Part shown: positions 20,017 through 30,960 of the stretch, piece after piece
How the letters are laid out: each line of letters begins with the position of its first letter
Position numbering within the stretch: position 1 is the first letter of the stretch
Assembly: GCA_938084835.1 (NCBI GenBank)
Contig: CALKER010000007.1
Coordinates: 124,001 to 188,000, forward strand
Direction: 5' to 3'
Origin: an uncultured Thermoguttaceae bacterium
GTDB lineage: Bacteria; Planctomycetota; Planctomycetia; Pirellulales; Thermoguttaceae
Length of the DNA: 64,000 nucleotides
The notes under the pieces: generated by a model
Databases searched by the model: none
The model's input: only the letters and a program-made list of their open reading frames with translations
Told to the model about the DNA's origin: nothing
Program-made: the position numbers and the translations under genes

Positions 20017-22040
20017 GGTGAAACTCCGCTTGGTTGTCGACTATGCTTTACTCACATCGATTTCCCGCCAATTTCGCCAGCTCTACGATCTACGGCGACT
20101 TTCCTTGGGACCCATCAGAGGCCCGGCCCATACACCCCCTCCGCGGGCCGAGACCCTGACGAAATCCGCAAGGTAGGATGGAAATTCCGCACGGGTTCAA
20201 AAAGCCCACCTCTTTTCCCACCTTTTGGGTTATATGTCCCAGTCCCGAACTTGTTCGAGCCCAGATCTCCCACCGGTTGGCTTTACCTCTTTTCGCTTAA
20301 ACCCCAAGTTCGACCATAGAGTTGCACCGAATTAAGAGGCTCAAAAGTTGGAGGATCGCACTCCTTCATGCGCAGGAATCGCTTTTTCGCCAAATTGTTC
20401 CGGTGATAAGTTGTGTCCTCCGTTAGCCAATCCCCGGGGTTATTTCCACCTAAGGAGAGCGCCCCGTTCAGCAGGAATCCGCTCCGCTCAGGAGAATTAC
20501 CCAGCTCCGTGTTGCCCAAGCCATCGCAAAGGCTAGGACCGTCCGAGTGATCCCTGCGCCCGATTTATCGTTGGCACAGGGATTTCTTTGGTCAATCCAC
20601 AATTGGGCCTTTTTCAAAAGCGGAGAGGACTCCGTCAGTCAAATTTCGCACGGTGCGTGACTTATTCACCTGAATTTTGAGCCTTGCGCCACGCAATCCT
20701 CCGCCCGAGCAGATTGCGGCAGGCCGTGAGCTGCAATGATGGCACTCCGAGGGATAATCACGTTGCTCCAAACCGACTCCGACCCCGGAATTTTCCTCGG
20801 GCCTAGCATTCGCATTATAACAAGAAGGCAGTGCGGAATTCCGAGTTGGGGCTGATGTCGCATGCCGCTTTTGGCACGCAATGAAGCGACCGGGGACCTC
20901 GCGGAACCATCTTGAGAAATTCGCCACCAGCACGAGCTAGCATCATCCACCGCCATTGGCCGAAAGGTCCCCTGAGAGGACCCTTAGCCGAGGTCACAAG
21001 CGCCGAGCATCTGTGGGCAGGATCCCGGGCACTAATGCGGTTCTTAAGAAGATCAAAACAGCCCGAGCCAGGTGCTAAGACCTGTCGGGTTTGTCTTGGG
21101 GCAGTGCGAAACAACCTTACTGCAAATCCCTCTATCTGGTGGTCTGATAGCATTATCTCGGTTTATCTCCGGCTCCAATTTGAGCAGTTAAGCCCGCAAT
21201 CCGGACTTCTCTCTTTCCACCCCGGTTGACCAATCACGAGTATTGTGATAAGCTTTGAGGAAGCTCGACTGCAGAATGATTGAGCTAGACCCGAGCAAGT
21301 GGTTAGTAACGCTACCCTCGAACCTGTTGGCTTGGGCCCGGGCCCTGCTAAATGATTACCACCGGGTCGAGTTTGTCGGGACACCCGTCGCGGGCTGACG
21401 ACGATCGCGTGCGAAAGTGTTCTCGCAGGAAACCTCCGGCAGAACAAGGACATAGTCTCAACTCTTTCGTTGGTCTGTCAGGGTTGCATCTCCGCACTTT
21501 ACCTGTGTTTGCCTTTAGAAGCAGGCGAAAAATTCGTGACTTTTGGCCCACACCTCATGAGTTAAGGACACGGTTCTTCAAACTGAGGGGCATCAGGCGA
21601 AGAATTCATAAACGGGCAGCTCAGGGAGTTTAGTAAGCTGGCGTGGGGTGTTCTGAGAGCGATAGTGCTCCTCCAGAAGACCCTGCCTCGGCTGCGCGTT
21701 CGCCCCGCCGAGGTCGTCGACAGCCTTCTACCGGTAACAAAGCCGGCAAAAAATTTGGTTCACAAAACGCGAGGACGCAGACCGAAATCGGCGTGGTCCG
21801 AAGCTCTGCAGACTGCCGGTGTCTCCCTGTTGAGAACTAACTTGAAAGGAGTTGACATTTAAAAGCCGATTGAAACGGTGCCCCTGATCGTAGCCTCAGA
21901 GAAATGACGATTGGGCTGATAATTAATGTCGCCGAAACCTCTCGAAAATACCACCAAATGTGAACTTCACCCCTGGTGCCCACAGGTTAGGTCGGTAGCC
22001 GCCCGAATATCCTGTTGAAAGGATACCCATCCATCAACAC
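20017..22040. other. 2-kb gene-free region
   Basis: The longest gene-poor stretch in the window. No frame over about 110 codons, no recognisable domain, and no tRNA, tmRNA, SRP or RNase P signature that I could find on either strand. Overlapping small frames at 21643-21862 encode basic, low-complexity peptides. Either this is decayed DNA or it holds a non-coding RNA I do not recognise. Confidence 0.4.
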
Positions 22041-22775
22041 ATGATGTCACTTCCGGATGAGATTCTTCGGTCACTGACGGCCTGCGAACGGCGGATTGGC
22101 TACACGTTCCGCGATAAGGGACTTCTGCGAAGCGCCCTAGCCCACGCCTCTGGGGTGTCCAATCGCTTAGAGTCCAACGAGCGATTGGAATTTCTTGGTG
22201 ACGCCATCTTGGGAGCGGTGGTGTGCGAGATACTGTATCGGCGCTTCCCCAATTTCTTGGAAGGTGACCTCACGCGGATGAAATCGGTGATTGTCAGCCG
22301 GCAAACCTGCGCGCGAATAAGTGAGCAGCTGGGCCTGCAGGAATACATTATTGCCGGCAAGGGGGTAACCAGTGCCCCGGCACTGCCCGGCTCCCTTTTG
22401 GCAGACGTCTTTGAGTCGCTGGTGGGGGCCATTTACTTGGACGGCGGTCTACCGGCCGTCCAGGCCTTTGTGGAGCGGTTTGTGGGCCCCGAAATCGACC
22501 GCCTATCGCAGCAAGATCACCGCGGCGACTATAAATCGGAGCTCCAACTGATTGCCCAACGCGACTTCGGTTTACTGCCCGTTTATGCTTTGCTGGAAGA
22601 ATTGGGCCCTGACCACTGCAAATGGTTTCGGGTGGCAGCCCAGATCGGAGGCCGAATTTTCACCCCCGCCTGGGGTCGCAGCAAAAAGGAAGCGGAGCAA
22701 CGTGCCGCTCACAATGCCCTGCGTGAGCTTGCCGGCGAGCATCCCCCATTTGCTGCCTCGGCACATCCGTCGTAA
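22041..22775 (+). CDS. rnc: Ribonuclease III
   Basis: Cuts double-stranded RNA in rRNA and mRNA processing. The catalytic domain has the signature ERLEFLGDA at residues 47-55, with the metal-binding acids there and in LADVFESLVGAIYLDGG. The C-terminal double-stranded RNA-binding domain includes DYKSELQLIAQRDFG and ends with the motif SKKEAEQRAAHNALREL. At 244 residues it is of normal length. Two ATGs are adjacent at 22041 and 22044; GAAAGGA lies about 18 bases upstream, so the first is a reasonable but unproved choice. It appears to stand alone. Confidence 0.96.
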   Translation: MMSLPDEILRSLTACERRIGYTFRDKGLLRSALAHASGVSNRLESNERLEFLGDAILGAVVCEILYRRFPNFLEGDLTRMKSVIVSRQTCARISEQLGLQEYIIAGKGVTSAPALPGSLLADVFESLVGAIYLDGGLPAVQAFVERFVGPEIDRLSQQDHRGDYKSELQLIAQRDFGLLPVYALLEELGPDHCKWFRVAAQIGGRIFTPAWGRSKKEAEQRAAHNALRELAGEHPPFAASAHPS

Positions 22776-23190
22776 ACGCCTACCAAATTGCCGGGGACGT
22801 CTTCTTCGAATATCAAGCAATGATCCCCGCCGCCTCCCCGAAGACCAAGGCTACGCATATCTTCCCCCGGAAGCGACAGCCTCGCGTCAGCGCCCGGCCA
22901 TGATAGCCTTTTCTTCAGTGGCCAAGCACTCTCCGAATCGTTTCTGTGCTTTGAAACAAGGTGCCGTCTTCTCTTGGCCCGCCAATGCGGTGAAAGATCC
23001 ACCCCACCTCCATTTTGTGCGCTTTTGCCCAGTAAAATAAGAACGCTCCCGAGTCAAGCCAGGCCGGAGGAACGCAGTCCCTCTGCAGCACGAGCCTGGT
23101 CGGCCGTGCTTCCATCAAAATACCGGTACCCCCAAAATGAAGGGGGTTCAATCGCGATTGAAGCTTGCCTTCCTGGAGACCAACTAAGTT
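22776..23190. other. Spacer between rnc and PP-loop gene
   Basis: No gene recognised. The right end holds GGAG about 12 bases before the next ATG. Confidence 0.3.
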
Positions 23191-24264
23191 ATGAGAGAGG
23201 CTTACAGCGGCGGCCAACTGCCGCAGGACATCCCGGCACTGACACCGGCAGGCCATGCACCCCGCATCGCGCCGGTCAAGCGGGCCGTAGCTATGTTCTC
23301 CGGCGGGCTCGATAGTTCACTGGCAATCCGCATGATGCAGCTTCAAGGTTTCGAAGTCTATGCTCTCTTCGTGGAGACCATCTTCGAACGGTGCCATCCG
23401 GGCGTTTATCGCGGCGCCGAAGCTCTGGGCGTGCCGCTGAAGGTCATGCCTCCCAAGGACGATTATTTGGAGGTGCTCCGGCGTCCTCGGTTTGGCTATG
23501 GTCAGGGAGCCAATCCCTGCATTGACTGCCGCATCTACATGTGTCGGTGTGCCAAAGAGCTCATGGAGGAGCTTGGCGCTTGTGTTGTCGTCACGGGCGA
23601 AGTAGTTGGCCAACGACCGATGAGTCAACATCGATGGCAGCAATATCTGGTGGAAAAGCACTCAGGATTGAAAGGGCGCCTTTTGCGACCACTGTCCGCA
23701 AAACTTCTTTCCCCAACAATTCCGGAAGTAGAAGGGCTTGTGGACCGCGACAAACTCTTCGACTTTTCCGGCAGAAATCGCAAGCCTCTGATCAATCTTG
23801 CCCGCCAGTTGGGCATCCAGATCATCCCACAACCTTCCATCGGGTGTCTCCTTACTCACCGCAGCTTTGCCCCGCGAGTGTTCGACCTGCTTCGCTACCG
23901 GCCAACGGCCACTCGATGGGAATTTGAAATCTTGATGGTGGGGCGTCACCTGCGAATTTCCCCGGACACTAAGATTGTTGTCGGCCGAGACGCCCAGGAG
24001 AATGCCGTCCTGGAAGCTGCCTTCCACACGCACCGTCCGCCCGAATGTGCCTACCTTCATCCGGAAAACTTCGCCGGCCCCGACGTCCTCGTCGTTGGAG
24101 TTCTTTCCGAGGAGAACCTCCAATTGGGGCTAGGTTTCATTGCTCGTTACACCAGTAAGCGCAAACTCCCGGCCGTGCCGTTGGTAAGTATCACCCGCGG
24201 TCAGACCAGGGAAATTCGTCAGCTTACCGACGTGAAAGCCCCGGTACAGGGAGTCACCCTGTAA
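23191..24264 (+). CDS. ThiI/MnmA-like PP-loop sulfurtransferase with NFACT-R-like domain
   Basis: A 357-residue ATP-pyrophosphatase. After a roughly 30-residue lead comes the PP-loop MFSGGLDSSLAIRMM, then a Cys-rich element NPCIDCRIYMCRC, then VVTGEVVGQRPMSQH as in MnmA/ThiI-type tRNA thiolation enzymes. The C-terminal third (SIGCLLTHRSFAPRVFDL, GRHLRISPDTKIVVGRDAQEN) resembles the NFACT-R_2 RNA-binding domain found fused to ThiI-like enzymes. Thiolation of a tRNA uridine is therefore the likely role, but the target base is unknown. It lacks the N-terminal ferredoxin-like and THUMP domains of classic ThiI. A tRNA-Ser gene lies about 290 bases downstream in the same direction. Confidence 0.82.
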   Translation: MREAYSGGQLPQDIPALTPAGHAPRIAPVKRAVAMFSGGLDSSLAIRMMQLQGFEVYALFVETIFERCHPGVYRGAEALGVPLKVMPPKDDYLEVLRRPRFGYGQGANPCIDCRIYMCRCAKELMEELGACVVVTGEVVGQRPMSQHRWQQYLVEKHSGLKGRLLRPLSAKLLSPTIPEVEGLVDRDKLFDFSGRNRKPLINLARQLGIQIIPQPSIGCLLTHRSFAPRVFDLLRYRPTATRWEFEILMVGRHLRISPDTKIVVGRDAQENAVLEAAFHTHRPPECAYLHPENFAGPDVLVVGVLSEENLQLGLGFIARYTSKRKLPAVPLVSITRGQTREIRQLTDVKAPVQGVTL

Positions 24265-24308
24265 ACACCCTCAAAGGGCTCACGCCCGGGAAAGTGGGTG
24301 TTCCTTTT
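24264..24308 (+). terminator. Possible terminator after PP-loop gene
   Basis: AACACCC at the stop codon can pair with GGGTGTT 27 bases on. The enclosed GGGC/GCCC can form a second hairpin, and CCTTTTGC follows. The T run is short, so support is modest. Confidence 0.35.
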
Positions 24309-24470
24309 GCTGGCAAGAGCCGCGGGTAACAGGTTGATCTTGCACCGGCTGCAAGAGGTTTCCGCCCCCGCTCAAGGCACCTCCCCGCAGAACTGTTTCG
24401 CTTACCATCATCCCGAGGGGTACTTCCAAATACTTTCCTAATAAGGCAATAGATTTCCCAACGGAGACAG

Positions 24471-24499
24471 TTGACAATCAGGACTAGGAAGCTATTAAA
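24471..24499 (+). promoter_or_regulatory. Sigma-70 promoter for tRNA-Ser
   Basis: A perfect -35 TTGACA at 24471-24476 is followed after 16 bases by TATTAA at 24493-24498 (ATTAAA at 17 bases is the alternative). It lies about 50 bases upstream of the tRNA-Ser gene and on its strand. Confidence 0.6.
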
Positions 24500-24550
24500 T
24501 GTGATAGGATTTACCCAGGCGAATCAGGTCTTCCCCACTTGAAGGGGATC

Positions 24551-24634
24551 GGAGGGTATCCGAATTGGTGAGGAGCCAGACTCGAAATCTGGTGCCGGCT
24601 CTGCCGGTTGCGGGTTCGAGTCCCGCACCCTCCG
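24551..24634 (+). tRNA. tRNA-Ser(CGA)
   Basis: The acceptor GGAGGGT (24551-24557) pairs with ACCCTCC (24627-24633), and the discriminator is G. The anticodon stem CCAGA/TCTGG encloses the loop CTCGAAA, giving anticodon CGA. A long variable arm (GCCGGCTCTGCCGGT region), as required for serine, precedes a normal T-arm with GGGTTCGAGTCCC. CCA is not encoded. It decodes UCG. Confidence 0.97.
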
Positions 24635-25191
24635 CTCAAGCGATTGCAAATCCCTTGCCTGGTCCAATTGCCTCCGAAACCCTCCTTTTCGCGAATCGGC
24701 AAACTTCTCAATCTTTTTCGGCGAAATTCTTTTAGGCGGGCCTCTAAGGCTAGATTCTTATAGCCAGGATTTGGAATGGCCACGCTTATACTCGAGTAAA
24801 GCCCTGGCGCATCGGATTGAGGGCCTGTGAGGTGCCAAGGGATTTCGCCTCAGGTTCCATCTATCGGGTGAATTGATCGAAGCGACGTCTCGAGCGATAT
24901 CCGCCTGGAAGTACCTCCTACCACCTGAAGCAATCCTCCATTTACCAGTGCGTAGTGATTCACTCCTCAAGCTTCTGCTCCGAAGATGGGGGGCGCCTTC
25001 GGGGCCAGAACAACTTTAAATGTAGTACGGACCGCCAGTCTGCCGCATCGCGATCACCGAAAGTGATCTGGTAAGGTTTCCCCGGGAAATGTTATGACTG
25101 GCCGGAAATATCGCGCCACGCCTTCGATGTATAGTGGACACGGAGTTAGCGGAGGGGATCCAAAGCGTAAAGGCCACAGGGCGGTCCGAAA
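24635..25191. other. Spacer between tRNA-Ser and DUF11 gene
   Basis: No gene recognised. A short minus-strand frame at 25016-25225 overlaps the next gene's start and is not supported. Confidence 0.3.
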
Positions 25192-28100
25192 ATGGTGCCG
25201 GAAGCCTCACCAAATGACAACGCACACGTAGCTGGTTCCGACCCGAGCCGGAAGCAATATGTCGAGGGGGTCAGACCCCCCAATCCAAATCTCACTGAAG
25301 CCGAATCACTCAACCACAAGCCGCCGGCAGGGACATCGTCCAGCGAAAAACGGCCCGGAATTTGGCGAATCCTGCAAGAGCCTCCTAGGCAGTTACGCCT
25401 CCTCCGGAAGGTTTGGCTCTTACTTTGGGGGATTTTAGTTTACCTCGCGCGAAATTTTGGCCGGCTTAGCCTCAGAGCCAGATACACCGTGGTGGCCTTA
25501 AGTTTAATCGCGGTTATTGCCGGCTTGCTATGGGCTTATTCCACCTTTTTCCGCGGCGAAATAGGAAACACTGGTAAACTCGCAGAACTGGCTGCTGCCG
25601 ACTGGGACTCAGGGTCGGCAAATAATCCAAGTCCTCAAAGGGCAGAAGGTTTTTCACCACCGAGGGAGGTCGTGGGGGCTGGTGCCGCGAGGGCCACGAC
25701 AGCGGAAACTGGCTCCCCAGGGGAGTGGAGTCAGATGGGCGGCCCGATAACCGCCCCCCCCGCCGGCACGTCAGCTCTCAACCCGCCATTTCCACCGCCA
25801 TTTTCCTCGGAAGGTGAGCCGTCACCCGTCGCTCGGCGCAGTCCGCCGGGCCAGGGGCCCATGGCCCCCGCCGCGGTCACGGGCACCGTATCAAGCCCTC
25901 AGCTAACCGGACTGACTTCTTTTTCGAGCGAACCCGACACTTTTCCACCATTGTCAGGACAATCTCCAGAAGTGGTTAACTCGCAAGTCCTCGCTCCATC
26001 CGGCGGCCCCCACCCACTTCGTGCGGACGCGCAAAAGGCGCTGTCGCCCTGGGGAATCCCCGAGGGGAGTTATTCCACCAACTTACCGCAGGGGAACGAC
26101 AGTGAAAGTGCCACTTCGGCCTTTGCTCCTTTAGACCTTCTCGCTCGACCAGGGACCCCGCAATCCGACGTTCGGGAGCCTCAAGTTCTTTGGCCGCATG
26201 GAAGCTCCGGCCAGGGATTGGAATCCCGTACTAAAGAACCGGCCGAACTTCCCCCACCGAGCGCGAATTCCGTCCCCATAGCGGAAGGAAACCGTCAGGT
26301 TAAACCGGGTGGAATGGAACCCCCCTGGCGCACTCCCGGTTCCACTTGGGGACCACCCAGTGGAGATAGTGCCCGGGCTTCGAACTCGTTCTCACCCCCG
26401 CCGTTCACTGCCCGTGAGGTTGAAACACCCGGGCTAGCAGGCCCGGAGAGAAACCAGCGCTGGCCCGAAGACCAAACCTTCCGGGAAGAAGCACACTCAA
26501 ATCTCTCCACAGGTTCCATTGGCGAAACTGCCAAACCCCTCCATAGAGGCACATCGACAGGAGGCCCGGCTGCACATCTGTGGACTGAAGGGGCTTCGCA
26601 CGAAATCCGCGGTTCCGGAGGAGCTCAAAACGCTGAAGCCGCAACCATGCCCGCCCCCCGTTCCGGGTCGGGACCCACTCTAGCTCTCGGGGAGGAAGCT
26701 CGGAACCCCGTGGGAAGCCAGCCTGAATCACCGTTCTCCGGGGCAGCACGACCTTGGGGACGCGAATTAGCCTCTCCCGGATTAGCTTCTTTACCGTCGG
26801 TTGCAACAGGGCAGCCAGGCGACCCCCGCCTAAGCGGACAGCAGACACCCCGACTTAAGGTAGAGAAGGTCGCGCCCGAGGAGCTCATAGTCGGCAAGTC
26901 CGCAGTGATTTACATCCGCGTGAGTAACATCGGCGAGCTTGCCGCCGAAGAGGTGGAAATTCGCGATTGGTTGCCGCGTGGCACACGATTGATAGCCACA
27001 CGTCCGCAAGCCACTATCGCTGCGGATGGTCGACTTGTGTGGCCCATAGGAACGGTACCGCCCGGTCAGGAGGTCTCGGTCGAATTGGAAGTACTCCCCT
27101 TGGAGGAGGGTGAAAGCGGAAGTGTGGCGGAAGTTCATTTTGCCGCTCCCGCTGGCGCCAGGTTTCGAGTGACCAAGCCGGAGCTTGAGCTCCGAATCCT
27201 TGCGCCAGAGCAGGTGCTTGTGGGTATGCCAGCAGAACTCACCTTGCGTGTGAGCAACCCGGGCTCAGGTCCTGCCTCCCAGGTAGTGGTGGAGGCGCAC
27301 TTGCCGGACGGGTTAACCCATCCGGCTGGGCAGGCGATCATGTACGAGGTGGGACCACTGGCACCAGGTGAAAGCCGGGAATTGCGACTGAGCTTACAAA
27401 GTACCCAACCGGGCAAACAACTGTGCCGGCTTGTGGCCCGCGGGGAACCGAGCCTCCGTGTGGTTACCGAGGTTCCCCTGGAGGTCACCGCTCCGCAACT
27501 TGAGCTGGCTCTCGTCGGCAGCCGGCGACGATATTTGGATCGGCAAGCACCCTTCGAGCTTACGATCACCAACAAGGGCACCGCCCCAGCGCGTCAGGTG
27601 CGTCTAACTGCCATGCTCCCTCAAGGCCTGGAGTTTGTCTCGGCCAACAACAACGGTGCTTTCGATCCGGTCACGCGGCGGGTACGGTGGCTCCTGGAGG
27701 AACTGCCGGTGGGCGAATCGGGGACAGTACGGGTGGTGGTGGTTCCTCGGCAGCTTGGACGATGGGACATCGAGGCCCTGGCCGAGGAAGAACGTGGCAG
27801 CCAAGCCCAAACCTCCCTGGCCATCGATGTGGAGGGAATTGCCGCGCTTCAATTTCATGTTGTAGACAAACAAGATCCGGTGGCTCTTGGCGGGGAATGC
27901 GTTTATGAAATTTACCTTTCCAACGCCGGATCGAAAAAGACGACTTCCGTTCGTGTTTCTGCCACCATCCCCCCGGGACTTCGTGTGTTGTCGGCAGAAG
28001 GCCCGGTTCGCTATGTGGTTGACGCGGGCCGAGTCGCCTTCGAACCCCTTGCCGAGCTCACTCCCAGAACCGAAGTTATCTACCGCCTTACCGTGCAGGC

Positions 28101-28203
28101 CGTGCGACCCGGCGACCAACGCATTCGTGTAGAAGTCACAAGTGATGACATCCGCACTCCCATTGTTAAGGAAGAAAACACGCACGTTTACGCCGAGGAG
28201 TAG
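25192..28203 (+). CDS. Membrane-anchored DUF11-repeat protein
   Basis: A 1003-residue surface-type protein. Residues 1-60 are polar. A hydrophobic zone follows (VWLLLWGILVYLA and, after a basic loop, YTVVALSLIAVIAGLLWAYS), likely one or two membrane segments. Residues about 130-550 are a Pro-, Ser-, Gly- and Thr-rich linker of low complexity. The last 450 residues hold four Ig-like repeats of the DUF11 type, each with the pattern of a strand, then VSNxG or ITNKGxAPA, then LPxGL or IPPGL (for example IRVSNIGELAAEEVEI, LRVSNPGSGPASQVVV, LTITNKGTAPARQVRL). Such proteins are common at planctomycete cell surfaces. The function is probably structural. The TIGR03009 gene follows 170 bases later on the same strand. 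Confidence 0.85.
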   Translation: MVPEASPNDNAHVAGSDPSRKQYVEGVRPPNPNLTEAESLNHKPPAGTSSSEKRPGIWRILQEPPRQLRLLRKVWLLLWGILVYLARNFGRLSLRARYTVVALSLIAVIAGLLWAYSTFFRGEIGNTGKLAELAAADWDSGSANNPSPQRAEGFSPPREVVGAGAARATTAETGSPGEWSQMGGPITAPPAGTSALNPPFPPPFSSEGEPSPVARRSPPGQGPMAPAAVTGTVSSPQLTGLTSFSSEPDTFPPLSGQSPEVVNSQVLAPSGGPHPLRADAQKALSPWGIPEGSYSTNLPQGNDSESATSAFAPLDLLARPGTPQSDVREPQVLWPHGSSGQGLESRTKEPAELPPPSANSVPIAEGNRQVKPGGMEPPWRTPGSTWGPPSGDSARASNSFSPPPFTAREVETPGLAGPERNQRWPEDQTFREEAHSNLSTGSIGETAKPLHRGTSTGGPAAHLWTEGASHEIRGSGGAQNAEAATMPAPRSGSGPTLALGEEARNPVGSQPESPFSGAARPWGRELASPGLASLPSVATGQPGDPRLSGQQTPRLKVEKVAPEELIVGKSAVIYIRVSNIGELAAEEVEIRDWLPRGTRLIATRPQATIAADGRLVWPIGTVPPGQEVSVELEVLPLEEGESGSVAEVHFAAPAGARFRVTKPELELRILAPEQVLVGMPAELTLRVSNPGSGPASQVVVEAHLPDGLTHPAGQAIMYEVGPLAPGESRELRLSLQSTQPGKQLCRLVARGEPSLRVVTEVPLEVTAPQLELALVGSRRRYLDRQAPFELTITNKGTAPARQVRLTAMLPQGLEFVSANNNGAFDPVTRRVRWLLEELPVGESGTVRVVVVPRQLGRWDIEALAEEERGSQAQTSLAIDVEGIAALQFHVVDKQDPVALGGECVYEIYLSNAGSKKTTSVRVSATIPPGLRVLSAEGPVRYVVDAGRVAFEPLAELTPRTEVIYRLTVQAVRPGDQRIRVEVTSDDIRTPIVKEENTHVYAEE

Positions 28204-28373
28204 AAGCCTCGCGGCAGCCCCGGGTGAAAGCCCATTCGGGAAAGTGACCACCTCGCGCACCGTGAAGTAGCTTGGCCTCCGGCCTAAGGACAAACTGTGC
28301 AGCGACAGGCGCGAGGGCCAGTACGCTTTGTCAGCGAACTGTCGTGAATTGCCTCCAGATAAGGAATTAGCAA

Positions 28374-29390
28374 GTGTTCAGGGCATCATTGTGGCAAGAT
28401 ATAAATCTCCGTATACCACGCGGCATAACGCTGTTTTTGGTAGCCTTTGCCACCGTTTTGGCCTTTTGTGGACAATCTCTAGCGCAGGAGGCGCGTAATA
28501 GCGGGGCCGCGGGTTCCGGCTGGGAGTCTCTTTCCTCAACCTACCCACCTGTCAACCATCCGTCGCCCCAAAGAGGGCAAGCTCCCGGGGGCGTGTCCAG
28601 CGGAGTTGGCCCCACGCTACCCAACCCAGGCGGGAGGCCGGGAACTTCACAACTGCTCGGTGCCCCCTTCACGCTTACTCCTGAGGAGGAACGCATCCTC
28701 CATCAAGTGCTGTCGAGATGGGAGGAGGCCACCAGCCGGGTAAAAACTCTCGAGTGCCGTTTCACCCGTTTTCAGTACGATCCGGTGTTCGGCCCACCCA
28801 ATTCGCCGGTCGCTGTTGATCAGGGAGAAATCAAGTATATGGCACCCAATAAGGGACTGTTCCGCGTCTTTCAACCGAAAGATGCCCCCGAACCGCGAGC
28901 CGAGCAATGGATTTGTGACGGACAAGCCATCTACGAGTTCGACTACGCAAAGCGGCAGCTGATCGAGTATCCGCTACCCCCTGAAGCGCGTCAACGACCG
29001 GTCAGCGCCGGGCCGCTTCCGTTTGTCTTCGGCGCCAAAGCAGCCGAACTTCGGGACCGATACTACCTGCGGCTTGTCACCCCGTCTCATGCCCAGGGAC
29101 AAGTCTGGCTGGAGGCCTGGCCCAAATGGCAAAGCGATGCCACCAATTTCCAGCGGGCCACCATGATCATTCTGTGGCAGGATATGACACCTTTTGCGCT
29201 TGAGCTTGTGGACCCCAACGGAAAAAACCGCACGGTATTTCGCTTCCAAGACGTCAAGATCAACGCGAAAAATCTACTCGACCCCCTTGGCTTGTTCGAG
29301 GAAAATTGGGTACGACCGCGCACTCCCCCGGGGTGGACCCGAATCGTTCGAGAATTGCCAGCAGCCGAAACGGCCCAACGCGCCCCCTGA
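28374..29390 (+). CDS. Secreted TIGR03009-family protein
   Basis: A 338-residue exported protein of a family seen in planctomycetes, with a LolA-like fold as the nearest relative. The signal peptide runs to about residue 38 (RGITLFLVAFATVLAFCGQSLAQ). A Gly/Pro-rich linker follows to about 85. The conserved domain begins at VLSRWEEATSRVKTLECRF and includes QGEIKYMAPNKGLFRV, WICDGQAIYEFDYAKRQL, LPFVFGAKAAELRDRYYL and a late FRFQDVKINAKN. It may bind lipid or act in the envelope, but no function is proven. The start is GTG with AAGGA eight bases upstream. It may share a transcript with the DUF11 gene. Confidence 0.85.
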   Translation: MFRASLWQDINLRIPRGITLFLVAFATVLAFCGQSLAQEARNSGAAGSGWESLSSTYPPVNHPSPQRGQAPGGVSSGVGPTLPNPGGRPGTSQLLGAPFTLTPEEERILHQVLSRWEEATSRVKTLECRFTRFQYDPVFGPPNSPVAVDQGEIKYMAPNKGLFRVFQPKDAPEPRAEQWICDGQAIYEFDYAKRQLIEYPLPPEARQRPVSAGPLPFVFGAKAAELRDRYYLRLVTPSHAQGQVWLEAWPKWQSDATNFQRATMIILWQDMTPFALELVDPNGKNRTVFRFQDVKINAKNLLDPLGLFEENWVRPRTPPGWTRIVRELPAAETAQRAP

Positions 29391-30190
<800 letters not shown>

Positions 30191-30224
30191 CTGCAGCCCC
30201 ATGCCCTCCCGTCGCCCCACGCAA

Positions 30225-30262
30225 GGCCGCTCCCGGATTTCCGGGGCGGCCTTGTCGCTTTT
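30225..30262 (+). terminator. Terminator after tRNA-Arg
   Basis: GGCCGCTCCCGG pairs with CCGGGGCGGCC with a small bulge around a three-base loop, followed by TTGTCGCTTTTATT. It is a strong stem with a moderate T tract. Confidence 0.65.
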
Positions 30263-30960
30263 ATTCTGAGGCATCACGCTGTGAAAACCCTCTGAAGGAA
30301 GCCCCCTCGCATCGCACGGTGCTTGACTCGATAGCGTGACGCTCCTTCGCCAATCTCAGGGAGATTTCTACAACGTCAAAATACGTTGTGCCGCTCAAGC
30401 CTCTGGTCTAGCCGACCCCTCCGATCTTACCGCGTCGCTTTCCAATTTCACCGTCGGGGATAACGCTTGCGTCCGATGCTTCCCCCCCAAATCTCCTAGA
30501 TACCATCATATGACGGTATATAACCCCCCTATTACGGCATGGCGGGCTTTTCGAAGACCCACTTGCCGTTAGAAGTTCTTAATCCGGGCCATTGATAAAA
30601 CAGGGAAAATGCAGAAAATACTTTACCTTCACAGTTTTGTAATGCTCAGGAAGCAGGGATAATCTGGGGCAAAAGGCCAAATTATCTGCTCGAGGTAGCC
30701 GGCGCGTGTTGCACGCCGTGTACACTTCGCGTCCGGGGTGTTGCGATCTGCCAGCGCCACCGGCTGCCGCGTTCGAACCGATCTAAGAGGGAAAAACCCT
30801 AACCCTTTGTTCGATAGAGGTTTACGGGACCCACATCGGAATCTAGCAGGAACTGGCATCAAGTGTGCCCTGAACCAAAGTCGCGTCTTTGGGCCGGCAC
30901 GTCCGGTTCCGCCTGGTTACCGCTCGACTATGCGTAATTCCATACTAAGAGGGTTGCACC
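30263..30960. other. Spacer before second sigma-70 gene
   Basis: No gene recognised. AGAGGG at about 30948-30953 is the likely ribosome binding site for the TTG-started sigma gene. Confidence 0.3.

Noticed and set aside
21643..21862. Two small basic frames before rnc
   Set aside because: Low-complexity content, overlapping each other, no homology that I recognise.
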